A stretch of DNA of 16,279 bases from Chloroflexota bacterium (GTDB lineage Bacteria > Chloroflexota > UBA6077), in assembly GCA_021786215.1 (NCBI GenBank), contig JAJYNT010000358.1:1-16279 (forward strand), in the 5' to 3' direction. Positions 6,383 to 16,264 of the stretch are shown here, one piece after another; position 1 is the first letter of the stretch; each line of letters opens with the position of its first letter. The position numbers were made by a program, and so were the translations under genes. Under the pieces are notes generated by a model. It did no database searches and had not been told where the DNA came from. It saw only the letters and a program-made list of their open reading frames with translations.

Positions 6383-9300
6383 GACCTCTCGCCTCTATTC
6401 GACTGACCGTGTGGAGATCGGCACGATCCCGGCGGCGGCTACGTTCAGCCGTGGCGATCCTGGCGGCGGCGACCCTGACGCTGAACCCGATCCTCAGCAT
6501 GGTGGCGCTCTCGGCGGAAACGGCACCTGCTCCCACGACACAGAACACGGCGCCATCCTCTCCAAGCGGCAGCACGAGCGCCACCACATCCAGCGCGGGA
6601 AGTAGCACGGCCTCCAGTCCATCCACCGGCGCCAGCAGCGGGGGCAGCAGCTCGTCCACCTCTACCGGGGCAAGCACGAGCCCAAGCTCTCCGTCCTCAT
6701 CCGGGGGGAGCACCACCAGTTCAACCGGCTCCACTGCCGGGGGGTCGACCACCACAAGCAGCAGCCCGACGACATCAAGCAGCACGCAGCCACAATCGAC
6801 GGCTTCCACCTCCACCGGGAGCGCGCCGGCCGGGGGCGGAAGCTCGACCAGCGGCACCACATCCACGCAAAGCTCTCCGACCAACCCATCTGCGACCAGC
6901 CAGACCACGTCTGGACCGGTCTCGACGGCGGCACCGGCCCCGAGCGGAATCGCGGCCGCCCCGACTTCGACCTCGGAACAGGCTCAGACAACCAGCAGCG
7001 GATCCAACACCAGCACCCAGCAGAGCAGCACCCAAGCGACTAGCGGCAGCCCGAGCACCAACGCGGTGCCAAGCCCCGATCCCATCCCCTCCGTCACCGC
7101 GGCACCGACCAATAACCAGCCCGCGGTGGCCGCCACGACGGGGGACGCAACGTCGAAGAGCGGGCAGTCGCAATCGTCGCAGATGAACACGCAGGTCTCG
7201 TCGGCCACCACGAGCGGCGGAAGCGGCTCCGTTTCGGTGGCGAACGATGCTTCCACAACGGTGAACCGCTCGGGCGATTCCAGCGCCCAGAGCGGGATGG
7301 CGATCGCGCTAACCCCAACCTCGACGCAGCCCGCCAGCGCGACGACAGCCAGCGCGGCAGCCAGTCCAACAGGCCAGCCCATCAACGGGCGGACCCTCGC
7401 GACCTCCGGGGGTGCATCGGCCACCGGCATTCAATCCCAGAACGTGGTGAACAACAGTGCCAGAACCTCGGTCCAGGTTGACGGCACGAACAGCGGGAAC
7501 ATCACCGTTCAGTCCACCAACCGAGTCTCCATAGTGGAGGGAGCGCAGTCCAGCGCTCGCTCGGGCAACAGCCTGGCGGCCCCAGCCGGGACCCCGGTGC
7601 CCACGATTTCGCAGGTGGCAACGCCTTCGCTCACCAACGCGGCGGGCCCCACCAGCGCACCCGCGACCAAGACAGGCCTCACGGCCCAAAATCAGGTGAA
7701 CCTCCAGGCCACCATGACGGCTGTTCCCGCCCCGAGTGCCACCGGGACGGTGACGATCAATCAATCGGCACAGGCGGTGATACAGAACAGCGCCGGGTCG
7801 GTAGCCACGTCGCAGCCGGTCTCGGCCAGCCCAGCAACACCCACCCCGACCAAGGTCGCGCCGCTTACCGATGCCGCGCCATCACCAACAGCGGCCCTCA
7901 CCGCCACCACTACAGTGCAGCCGGCAGCCACCCCGGCCAATCAGACCCCAACGCCCCAGCCGAAGAACGCCTCGCATGCCTCCAGCGGATCGGCCGAGGC
8001 CACGGGACTGATAGCACAGAACGTCGTCAACACGAACGCCGACGTGAACGTCACGGTCCACGGCCAGAACAAGGGCCTCATCAAGGTCATCGTGCAGTCC
8101 ATCACCCAGATCTTCAACTTCGGGTGGGCCATGGCTAGCTCGGGCGACACCATAGCCATGAACGGCGGGGCGCCCGGCACGGCTACCTCCACTACGGCAG
8201 CCTCCCCAATAACCGGGGCGAGTGGCCACACTCGGGCCGTCGGCGCAAAGGTGACCAACGACGTCAACATCAACAATTCGACCTCGGTCAAGGTAGCCGG
8301 GGACAACCACAACCCGATCAACCTGTTCGTGGACCTGTTCGCCTGGATTGGCAATGCGGGATACGGGTGGGCGCAATCGGGAGATGCCCAGGCAAACGGT
8401 GTCCCCGGTTCCTCGGGCCAGTCTTCCGGTGAGGTATCCGCCCAGAGCGGCTCCGCGCGAGCTACTGGGTTGGACGCCACGAACCACGTGAACATGTCGG
8501 CATCCGCCGCGGTGGATGTCGAGGGCTCCAACTACGCGGACATATTCGTCCAGGTCAGGTTCTTCAGCTACATCTGGAACCAGGGCGCAGCGCTGGCGGC
8601 CTCCGGCAACAGCCGGTCGATCAACGGCCCGGCCGGCTCCACGACCGCCGCCCCCGGCACGCGGAGCAGTGGGGCGACCAGCAGTGGCTCGACCAGCGGC
8701 GACAGCAACTCCGGCGGCAGCTCGGGAGGATCCAGCTTCCAGTCGGCCCTCGCCAGAAGCGGTGATGCCCAGGCGATGGGGCAGAACTCCTCGCTGCAGA
8801 TCGCTTCCGCCCAGTACGCCAACGGCAACGGCTCGGGTCCCGGCTTCAACGTGGAGCTGCCACCAATCAGCAACGCCCTTCCTGATCCGCCGGCCACGCC
8901 CACCGTGGATCCGAAGCTATCCGGTACGCTACAGCCGCTCCTCAATATGGTGGCCGGCGTGCAGGCTCAGTCCGGAAACGCCTCTTCCTCCGGTTTCCAA
9001 ACCGGGGACTCGGCGCTGAACGTGCAGATCAGCCACGCGGCCAACCCCGGCAGCGATCAGGCCACAGCTACCAACTCCTTCGAGTTCAATGCGTCGACCA
9101 CCGGGAATAGCAGCGCCAGCACAGGCTTCGCGGGCGTCAACGCGACCCCGACGCCGGTGCCAACCCCCAGCAGCCAGGGCTCTGGCGGCAGCAACTCGCG
9201 GTCCGAGTCCCGGGGGCACTCATCGAGTCAATCGGTCGAGAACTACCTGGAGCTGTACCAGGTCAACTGGGCTGGAGGGAACCCTCCCGCTGAAGGGTTC

Positions 9301-9741
9301 CACTCGCAGGTCAAGGTCGGCATCCCCTCCCAGTGGCCCGAGTGGGACCAGCCCCCTATGCCTGCCCAACTGATGGTCTTAGCACCACGGGTCGAGGGCA
9401 CTGCCCCCCGAATCGGTAGGGCATGGTCCGAGCTCACCGCTCCGATTGTAACGGCATGGTCGGACGTCAACCCCCTGGGCATTTGGCCCAAGCTCGAGTT
9501 GCCACCGATGCCGGGACAGTCGGCCGGACGGGATCAGTCGGGGCCGGTACCGGCCTTCGGCAACCCCGATGGTGGAATGCGAGGTCCGCTCGAAGCCTTC
9601 ATCTGGAGCATCCTGGGGATGATGACGCTTGGAGCCGTCGGGAGTCGAAGGGGACGCAACTGGATGACGATGTGGGCTCAATCCTGGCTGCGACAGGCCA
9701 TGGCTGCCGCCCGTCTCATCATGGGACTGATCCTGTCCTAA
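6379..9741 (+). CDS. large mucin-like surface protein with beta-repeat units and C-terminal membrane segment
   Basis: A 1120-residue predicted surface protein. The N-terminus is very basic (residues 8-22) with a hydrophobic export signal to about 46 (VALSA). Residues 47-240 are almost only Ser, Thr, Gly, Ala and Pro, like a glycosylated stalk. Repeats of 50-65 residues follow at about 345-398, 535-598, 615-677 and 690-754, with a weaker one near 431-480. Their pattern is ATGL..N.VN......V.V.G.N...I.V, then an aromatic-rich strand, then A.A.SGD. A distinct Trp/Pro-rich domain (952-1050) precedes a membrane helix (about 1071-1090) and a basic, then hydrophobic, tail. There is no LPXTG. The start overlaps the previous stop (ATGA) and GGAG lies at 6368-6371. 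It is probably a structural cell-surface or adhesive protein held in the membrane; I recognise no named family. Confidence 0.85.
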   Translation: MRPLASIRLTVWRSARSRRRLRSAVAILAAATLTLNPILSMVALSAETAPAPTTQNTAPSSPSGSTSATTSSAGSSTASSPSTGASSGGSSSSTSTGASTSPSSPSSSGGSTTSSTGSTAGGSTTTSSSPTTSSSTQPQSTASTSTGSAPAGGGSSTSGTTSTQSSPTNPSATSQTTSGPVSTAAPAPSGIAAAPTSTSEQAQTTSSGSNTSTQQSSTQATSGSPSTNAVPSPDPIPSVTAAPTNNQPAVAATTGDATSKSGQSQSSQMNTQVSSATTSGGSGSVSVANDASTTVNRSGDSSAQSGMAIALTPTSTQPASATTASAAASPTGQPINGRTLATSGGASATGIQSQNVVNNSARTSVQVDGTNSGNITVQSTNRVSIVEGAQSSARSGNSLAAPAGTPVPTISQVATPSLTNAAGPTSAPATKTGLTAQNQVNLQATMTAVPAPSATGTVTINQSAQAVIQNSAGSVATSQPVSASPATPTPTKVAPLTDAAPSPTAALTATTTVQPAATPANQTPTPQPKNASHASSGSAEATGLIAQNVVNTNADVNVTVHGQNKGLIKVIVQSITQIFNFGWAMASSGDTIAMNGGAPGTATSTTAASPITGASGHTRAVGAKVTNDVNINNSTSVKVAGDNHNPINLFVDLFAWIGNAGYGWAQSGDAQANGVPGSSGQSSGEVSAQSGSARATGLDATNHVNMSASAAVDVEGSNYADIFVQVRFFSYIWNQGAALAASGNSRSINGPAGSTTAAPGTRSSGATSSGSTSGDSNSGGSSGGSSFQSALARSGDAQAMGQNSSLQIASAQYANGNGSGPGFNVELPPISNALPDPPATPTVDPKLSGTLQPLLNMVAGVQAQSGNASSSGFQTGDSALNVQISHAANPGSDQATATNSFEFNASTTGNSSASTGFAGVNATPTPVPTPSSQGSGGSNSRSESRGHSSSQSVENYLELYQVNWAGGNPPAEGFHSQVKVGIPSQWPEWDQPPMPAQLMVLAPRVEGTAPRIGRAWSELTAPIVTAWSDVNPLGIWPKLELPPMPGQSAGRDQSGPVPAFGNPDGGMRGPLEAFIWSILGMMTLGAVGSRRGRNWMTMWAQSWLRQAMAAARLIMGLILS

Positions 9742-9767
9742 CGACCTCGGGAGGTGAACGAGAGTCT

Positions 9768-10721
9768 ATGCTGAATATGAATGGATTGATCCATCGAAAG
9801 ACGATTTTGCCCGTGGTGTTGATCGTGCTGCTGACGCATGGCACGCTCCCCGTGGCCGCCGCCACGGCGAGCGCTTCTTCCAACCAGCTGCAACTGGTGA
9901 AGCTGGCCGCGGTGCCGCCCGATCCAAACGCCCCTCCCGGATCGATAAAGTTCCAGGCTCAGGTCAATTACACGCTGGACGCCTCGCCATCGGGCTTCCT
10001 GGCGCTTTTCGCCTTCGAGGACAACTCCCAGCGATCGAGCCAGCACAGCTCGGACCCGATCGCCATCAATGCCGGAGCCGGACAGACAAACTTGGACATC
10101 CAGTACGTGCCGGTTCATCAGGTGAAGACCCTCACGCTGGTAGCAGGTCTCTTCAACCAGGATCAGCGGCTGCTGGGCTGGGTATCCACCAATCCGATGC
10201 CGCTGGCCAGTTGGACGGCCCGGATCCAGTTTCAGGAGGCGATGGCATCCAGGCTGGACAGAAACTACGCCGCCGCCGTGGACCGCCTGACCCAAGCGAT
10301 CCAGGCGTCACCCGACACCGGGAACCTCTATTACTGGCGCGCTGACTCCCGAGTTCGCCTCGGCCAGTACGACGATGCCATCCATGACTACGGCAAGGCG
10401 CTCGAGCTGATGCCGGAGCACCGGGCCAGCATGCTGGGCCGGGGCGTGGCCTGGCTCTGGGAGAACCAGCTAGATCCAGCCGTAAAGGATCTGACCGCGG
10501 CGATTGACTCGAGCAGCGACCCGGACAGCGTGACCGCGTGGGCACACAGGGCCCGAGGCATAGCGAACGCCGCCTTGGGCCGGCCGGCCGAGGCGATAGC
10601 CGACTACGAAGCCTACCTGTCGATGAGCCCCCAGGCCTCGGATAGTGCCGAGGTACAGGGGTGGATTGATCAGCTGCAACCATTGGTCACGTCCAACCAA
10701 TCGGGACAAACCGGGCAGTGA
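9768..10721 (+). CDS. secreted TPR-repeat protein
   Basis: A 317-residue predicted exported protein. Residues 11-32 are a hydrophobic signal (ILPVVLIVLLTHGTLPVAAA). Residues about 50-140 are probably a beta-rich domain (KFQAQVNYTLD, LALFAFEDN, LTLVAGLF). From about 153 to 290 there are three or four tetratricopeptide repeats (NYAAAVDRLTQAIQASP, QYDDAIHDYGKALELMP, RPAEAIADYEAYLSMSP), a helical scaffold for protein-protein contacts. The open frame extends far upstream over the previous gene, but the ATG at 9768 directly precedes the signal peptide and follows GGGAGGT (9749-9755). It starts 26 nt after the large surface protein, so it is probably in the same operon. A chaperone or assembly-platform role for the neighbouring surface proteins is a reasonable inference. 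Confidence 0.88.
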   Translation: MLNMNGLIHRKTILPVVLIVLLTHGTLPVAAATASASSNQLQLVKLAAVPPDPNAPPGSIKFQAQVNYTLDASPSGFLALFAFEDNSQRSSQHSSDPIAINAGAGQTNLDIQYVPVHQVKTLTLVAGLFNQDQRLLGWVSTNPMPLASWTARIQFQEAMASRLDRNYAAAVDRLTQAIQASPDTGNLYYWRADSRVRLGQYDDAIHDYGKALELMPEHRASMLGRGVAWLWENQLDPAVKDLTAAIDSSSDPDSVTAWAHRARGIANAALGRPAEAIADYEAYLSMSPQASDSAEVQGWIDQLQPLVTSNQSGQTGQ

Positions 10722-10743
10722 TGCACAGCTGGTCGCTGCCGGA

Positions 10744-10759
10744 GCTCCGACGTCGGAGC
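10744..10759. repeat. 16-bp perfect palindrome upstream of the LPXTG gene
   Basis: GCTCCGACGTCGGAGC is perfectly self-complementary and sits in the 94-nt gap between the TPR gene and the LPXTG gene, 57 nt before the start. It could be an operator or a short terminator stem. No T-tract follows, so an operator is slightly preferred. Confidence 0.4.
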
Positions 10760-10815
10760 AGGTCGGCGTTCCCGATAGCTGAACGATAGAGTAGAAAGTT
10801 GGGAGGTGGTGGTTC

Positions 10816-11703
10816 ATGAACGGAAAGGGGGCCAGAAAGCAGGAAGCGGGCCCGCGGGACGCGGTGCGCGACCGAATGAGGATGGCGGGACTAACGGCGA
10901 CGATGGTCTGTCTCCTCGCGGGCCTGTCTGTCGGTTCGGCGTTGGCACAGTCGCCGAATCCGAACGTGGGGAGCCTGGAGAGCGCGATTAACCAGATTGG
11001 GCAGAAGGTAGATCCGCCGGCCTCTCCGAGCCAATCAAACCAGAGCGTGTCCAGCGGCAAATCCACCTCCCAGGGGAACGACAGCGGCGGCGGGCTTGGC
11101 CAAGTGGAGAAGTCGGTGAGCAACACGGTGGAGAAACAGATCCAGCCGACGGTGGAGAGCAGGGGCAATCAGCTCGACAAGTCCACGGAAAACCGCGGCA
11201 ACCAGGCGTGGAACCTGGTGGACAGGCAGATCCAGCCGACGGTGGAGGCGATTGGGGAAAAGACCCCCACTCCCACCCCAGCACCTCCAACCGCCACTCC
11301 CGTAGCCCCGACGGCCACCCCAGTGCCCCCGACGGCCACCCCCACAACGCCACCCAGTAGCCCCCCTTCTGGTGGCGGTGGCGGTGGCAGTAGCAGCGGA
11401 AGCGGGCAGGGCAACAGCAGCGGCGGGTCCCCGGCAGTCGAAGCAGCTGTGGCCGCGGCCGCGCCCCCGGCTGCACCCCAGTTTGGGCCGGCGCCGGAAG
11501 CAATCAGCGCTCAATCCTCACCGACCCCTGATCCCACGGCGCAGCCAACGCCCCAGATCGCGGCCGTGCAGCCCGGGGCGGCACCTGCCGTGGGGGTCCT
11601 ACCGGTGACCGGCGGAACGGATCCCGCCCCGATGGCCGTCCTTCTTACCCTCCTGGCGGGCTCGGGGCTAGCCTTGCGCTGGCTGGCTGGAGAGCGTCCC
11701 TGA
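10816..11703 (+). CDS. LPXTG-anchored cell-wall protein (LPVTG)
   Basis: A 295-residue sortase substrate. The signal peptide has a long basic N-region (residues 1-22) and a hydrophobic core ending near SALAQ (about 45). Residues 50-150 are polar and probably helical, with a repeated QIQPTVE (coded at 11138-11158 and 11226-11246). A Pro/Thr linker (TPTPAPPTATP type) and Gly/Ser- and Ala/Pro-rich stretches follow; these usually span the cell wall. The C-terminus is a textbook sorting signal: LPVTG at 262-266, hydrophobic MAVLLTLLAGSGLAL, then basic RWLAGERP. In this family sortase cuts between Thr and Gly and links Thr to the wall or a partner protein. The ATG has GGGAGGTGG at 10801-10809. The sortase gene follows directly, so this is very likely its substrate. 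Confidence 0.92.
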   Translation: MNGKGARKQEAGPRDAVRDRMRMAGLTATMVCLLAGLSVGSALAQSPNPNVGSLESAINQIGQKVDPPASPSQSNQSVSSGKSTSQGNDSGGGLGQVEKSVSNTVEKQIQPTVESRGNQLDKSTENRGNQAWNLVDRQIQPTVEAIGEKTPTPTPAPPTATPVAPTATPVPPTATPTTPPSSPPSGGGGGGSSSGSGQGNSSGGSPAVEAAVAAAAPPAAPQFGPAPEAISAQSSPTPDPTAQPTPQIAAVQPGAAPAVGVLPVTGGTDPAPMAVLLTLLAGSGLALRWLAGERP

Positions 11704-11711
11704 CCAAAATG

Positions 11712-11737
11712 GGGCGGGGTGAGCTTTCGCCCCGCCC
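11712..11737 (+). terminator. 8-bp GC hairpin between the LPXTG gene and the sortase
   Basis: GGGCGGGG (11712-11719) pairs with CCCCGCCC (11730-11737) around a 10-nt loop, 9 nt after the LPXTG stop; CTCTCATTAT follows. It looks like an intrinsic terminator with a poor T-tract, so partial read-through could keep sortase expression below that of its substrate. Confidence 0.5.
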
Positions 11738-11762
11738 TCTCATTATCGGATGTCGAATCGAT

Positions 11763-12551
11763 ATGCGGCGATTGTTGAACCTGGTGGGCGATCTGCTGTT
11801 CGCGGTGGGGATGGGCGGTCTGGCGGTGATGGCAATAACGTCGCTGAACAGCCTGATCGAAATCGCGGGAGGACCGGGCGTACTGTCGGTCCCTATCGCA
11901 AGTATAGCCTCTCACACGGCAGTTTCGATTGAGGAGGCGATTTCCACTTCGGCCCTCGCTCACGACCGACAGGCAACGGCTGTTCCGAGCGCTGAGACGC
12001 AGACCGGGATCCCCGACGATGGAGGAAAGGGCTCCCCGACACCGGCCGCAACACCCACGGCGAGCGCCACGAGCACGCCGACGTTGCGACCAACACCCAC
12101 TCCCGAGCCAAGACTACCTATCACGGGACTGCGTATCCCCAGCATAGCTCTGCAGACCAAGGTGGTGCCCGCCGAGTTCGTCGAGGGAACCGATGGCGGA
12201 AACTGGAACGTACCGGCCCTTGTCGCCGGCCACGCCGAGTTCACAGCGGGGGCAGGCGCCGCCGGCAATGGGGTTCTGATAGGGCACGTGGACAGCATTA
12301 GATCGGGTGATGTCTTCCACAACCTGTCGGGCGTGTCCATGGGAGACAGCGTCGAGGTGTGGAGCGGGAATCGCCGCTTTGACTATCGGGTGGTGGCGAT
12401 ATGGTCGGTGCCCAGGACCGACGGGACGGTGATGCAGCCGACCCCTAAGCCATCGCTCACCTTGATAACCTGCACCGGCCAATGGCTGCCATTGCAGCAC
12501 GATTTCAGCCAGCGGCTGGTAGTTCGAGCCGAGTTGGTGCGCAAGTACTGA
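11763..12551 (+). CDS. class F-like sortase with an internal LPITG motif
   Basis: A 262-residue membrane-anchored transpeptidase that attaches LPXTG proteins to the cell surface. An N-terminal membrane helix (residues about 4-28) is followed by an extracellular Thr/Pro linker (TPTPEP type) and the sortase beta-barrel. Catalytic residues are visible: His175 in IGHVDS, Cys237 in LITCTG and Arg251 in QRLVV. The GHVDS..G..F..L....GD.V.V pattern is that of class F enzymes of actinobacteria and relatives. LPITG (residues 118-122) sits exactly between linker and catalytic core, at the place where the family usually has only RLRIPxI; it could act as pseudosubstrate or self-processing site. The start is uncertain: ATG 11763 puts the membrane helix first but has no clear ribosome binding site, and an in-frame ATG at 11709 adds 18 residues that overlap the hairpin. 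The likely substrate is the LPVTG protein just upstream. Confidence 0.93.
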   Translation: MRRLLNLVGDLLFAVGMGGLAVMAITSLNSLIEIAGGPGVLSVPIASIASHTAVSIEEAISTSALAHDRQATAVPSAETQTGIPDDGGKGSPTPAATPTASATSTPTLRPTPTPEPRLPITGLRIPSIALQTKVVPAEFVEGTDGGNWNVPALVAGHAEFTAGAGAAGNGVLIGHVDSIRSGDVFHNLSGVSMGDSVEVWSGNRRFDYRVVAIWSVPRTDGTVMQPTPKPSLTLITCTGQWLPLQHDFSQRLVVRAELVRKY

Positions 12552-12636
12552 CGGAGCAAGGCTCCATCTCTATTCTTGCCTCCTCGGGAGGCCGCAGGCC
12601 GCGAGACCCTTTCGGGGGCTGGCGGCAGGCGGATAA

Positions 12637-12665
12637 GGGGGAGGTGGCCGATGGCCACCTCCCCC
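12637..12665. terminator. perfect 13-bp hairpin after the sortase
   Basis: Left arm GGGGGAGGTGGCC (12637-12649), loop GAT, right arm 12653-12665. The stem is very stable, 85 nt after the sortase stop and 51 nt before the next promoter. There is no T-tract on either strand, so it may work with Rho or simply separate the two transcription units. Confidence 0.7.
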
Positions 12666-12716
12666 GCATAGCTTCCCATGTCCGCTCTTGAGTTCAACAG
12701 ATTGCGGAAAAACCCC

Positions 12717-12746
12717 TTGACATCGGGAAGAGAGGCGGCGTACTAT
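12717..12746 (+). promoter_or_regulatory. sigma70-type promoter of the 2-oxoacid:ferredoxin oxidoreductase operon
   Basis: A perfect TTGACA (12717-12722), 18 nt, then TACTAT (12741-12746); an overlapping TATACT at 12744-12749 is an alternative -10. Transcription would start near 12753, giving a leader of about 205 nt before the GTG of the first subunit. This is the strongest promoter-like sequence I see in the window. Confidence 0.75.
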
Positions 12747-12755
12747 ACTGCCAGT

Positions 12756-12771
12756 TTGTATACAAGTATAC
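12756..12771. promoter_or_regulatory. palindromic operator, GntR-like
   Basis: TTGTATACAA (12756-12765) is a perfect palindrome and overlaps a doubled GTATAC-AA-GTATAC (12758-12771). It lies from about +3 to +19 relative to the predicted start, where a bound repressor would block transcription. TTGTATACAA-type sites are typical of GntR-family repressors, many of which respond to small organic acids. No regulator gene of that family is in the window. The match is by motif only. Confidence 0.5.
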
Positions 12772-12866
12772 GGGCATTTCGACTCCACATACCGCTCGTT
12801 CCTGGCCGGCCGGGCTGCAACTGTGGGAGGAATTCTCCCACGACGTTTCGGCGATCCAAGGAGCAG

Positions 12867-12888
12867 AAAGGAGAGCTACATGACATAG
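12867..12888 (+). promoter_or_regulatory. two-codon minigene in the operon leader
   Basis: AAAGGAG (12867-12873), 6 nt, then ATG-ACA-TAG (12880-12888): a near-ideal ribosome binding site in front of a Met-Thr open frame. It lies 69 nt before the GTG of the first subunit and in another frame. Such minigenes can hold ribosomes in a leader and affect mRNA stability or downstream initiation; chance cannot be excluded. Confidence 0.3.
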
Positions 12889-12957
12889 CCACCAGACGCA
12901 TCGCAGCCACCACGAGACGATCGCGGACCCCTAACGACTACAGAGGAGGTTGCTGGT

Positions 12958-13908
12958 GTGGCCACGAAAGGCTTAACCGAAATCACCGTCTGGTATCGGG
13001 GGATCACCGAAGGAAAGATCTCCCGCGACATCGTCAACAGCCTTGCAAAAGCCGCGGAGAAGGAAGGCAATTTTACCCAGGCATTCGACAACTACGGTGA
13101 CCTTCCAGACCGAGTCTACGTCCCCTGCCGCTCCTACGCCCGAATCAGCGACGCACCCATCGTGGAACCCTACCTGTACGAGAACGATCACCCCGCCATC
13201 GTGGCCGTCGTGGAGCCCACCATGATAAAGGGGGTCCCCGTGATCCGTGGGATCAGACCGGGGGGCGTCCTGGTGGTCAACACGGACAGGGAGCCCGAGG
13301 AGCTGCTCCAATTCCTCCAGGACACCGACATCAGCAAGCTGGCCGCCGTAGCCACCATCCGTGCCGGCGGTGGAGCGTTGGAGGGCGCCCTCGTCGGCAT
13401 CGAGGGGGCCGTCGACCGCAGCGGCCTCGGGGGCGGAGCCGCCGGACCGATGGCCGGCGCAATCGCGAGGATCTCCGGCATCGTGAGCCAGGCCTCGCTG
13501 GAGGCAACGGTGGTGGATCCGGCCGGCGTGCGCAGAGGCTACGAGCAGGTCAAGGTGCACTGGTTGGGTGCCGAGGGCTACAACCCCGGCGAGGCACCTC
13601 AGCAGGAGCAGCGAGCCCTCGGCGAGGAGGTCCCTGCCATTATCCCCTCGCCAGTGGGTGAGAACTCCGGGATGATCACCGGAAACTGGCGCTTCCTCCG
13701 GCCAGTCATCGACCAGGAGAAGTGCACCCAATGCCGTGTCTGCGACATCTACTGCCCGGATGCCTGCATCACACCCGATCCCGCCGGCTTCACCGTAAAC
13801 CTCAAGTACTGCAAGGGCTGCGGGATCTGCTGGACCGAATGTCCGGTGCAGGGAGCGATCACACCGGTTCCCGAGATGGACTTCGTTGGTGGCGTCGTCC
13901 GATTCTAA
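12958..13908 (+). CDS. 2-oxoacid:ferredoxin oxidoreductase, fused gamma-delta subunit (probably oxalate oxidoreductase)
   Basis: A 316-residue fusion of two subunits that are separate in many archaeal pyruvate enzymes. Residues about 8-215 are the gamma domain (WYRGITEGKISRDIVNSLA; VEPTMIKGVPVIRGI; GALVGIEGAV). Residues about 240-316 are a delta-type ferredoxin domain with two [4Fe-4S] motifs: Cys256, 259, 262, 266 and Cys285, 288, 291, 295. It passes electrons from the thiamine site in the beta subunit to external ferredoxin. The GTG start has AGGAGG at 12944-12949 with 8-nt spacing. It heads a gamma-delta/alpha/beta operon. To my knowledge this fused three-subunit form is that of Moorella oxalate oxidoreductase, and the alpha subunit's active-site residues agree. 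The family assignment is firm and the substrate is inferred. Confidence 0.92.
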   Translation: MATKGLTEITVWYRGITEGKISRDIVNSLAKAAEKEGNFTQAFDNYGDLPDRVYVPCRSYARISDAPIVEPYLYENDHPAIVAVVEPTMIKGVPVIRGIRPGGVLVVNTDREPEELLQFLQDTDISKLAAVATIRAGGGALEGALVGIEGAVDRSGLGGGAAGPMAGAIARISGIVSQASLEATVVDPAGVRRGYEQVKVHWLGAEGYNPGEAPQQEQRALGEEVPAIIPSPVGENSGMITGNWRFLRPVIDQEKCTQCRVCDIYCPDACITPDPAGFTVNLKYCKGCGICWTECPVQGAITPVPEMDFVGGVVRF

Positions 13909-13989
13909 CTTCGCTGGATGTGGCCGTGGGCTCAGGCTTGCGCAGCTAACGCAACCTCAGCAGCAAGGCTACACGAGGAGGATAGTGCA

Positions 13990-16217
<2,228 letters not shown>

Positions 16218-16224
16218 TTGCCTC

Positions 16225-16264
16225 TGGCCGTGGTCGCACGAACGCGTTCGTGCGACCACGGCCA
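16225..16264. terminator. perfect 40-bp palindrome after the operon
   Basis: Bases 16225-16244 and 16245-16264 are exact reverse complements (arms begin TGGCCGTGG and end CCACGGCCA, centre CGCG), starting 7 nt after the beta stop. As RNA it makes a stem of about 18 bp. There is no T-tract in the remaining bases. Position favours a bidirectional or factor-dependent terminator, or 3' stabiliser, for the operon. Confidence 0.7.

Larger units (their letters stand above)
12552..12957 (+). other. 406-nt intergenic region: terminator, promoter and leader of the oxidoreductase operon
   Basis: In order it holds a small hairpin (GCCTCC 12578-12583 with GGAGGC 12587-12592), a perfect 13-bp hairpin, a sigma70-type promoter, a palindromic operator, and a leader of roughly 200 nt. 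The leader contains a 7-bp hairpin (GTGGGAG 12823-12829 with CTCCCAC 12835-12841) and a two-codon minigene. It marks the boundary between the surface locus and the metabolic operon. Confidence 0.8.

Noticed and set aside
9423..9767. N-terminal extension of the TPR protein
   Set aside because: The frame is open here but lies within the large surface protein, and the signal peptide begins right at the ATG at 9768.
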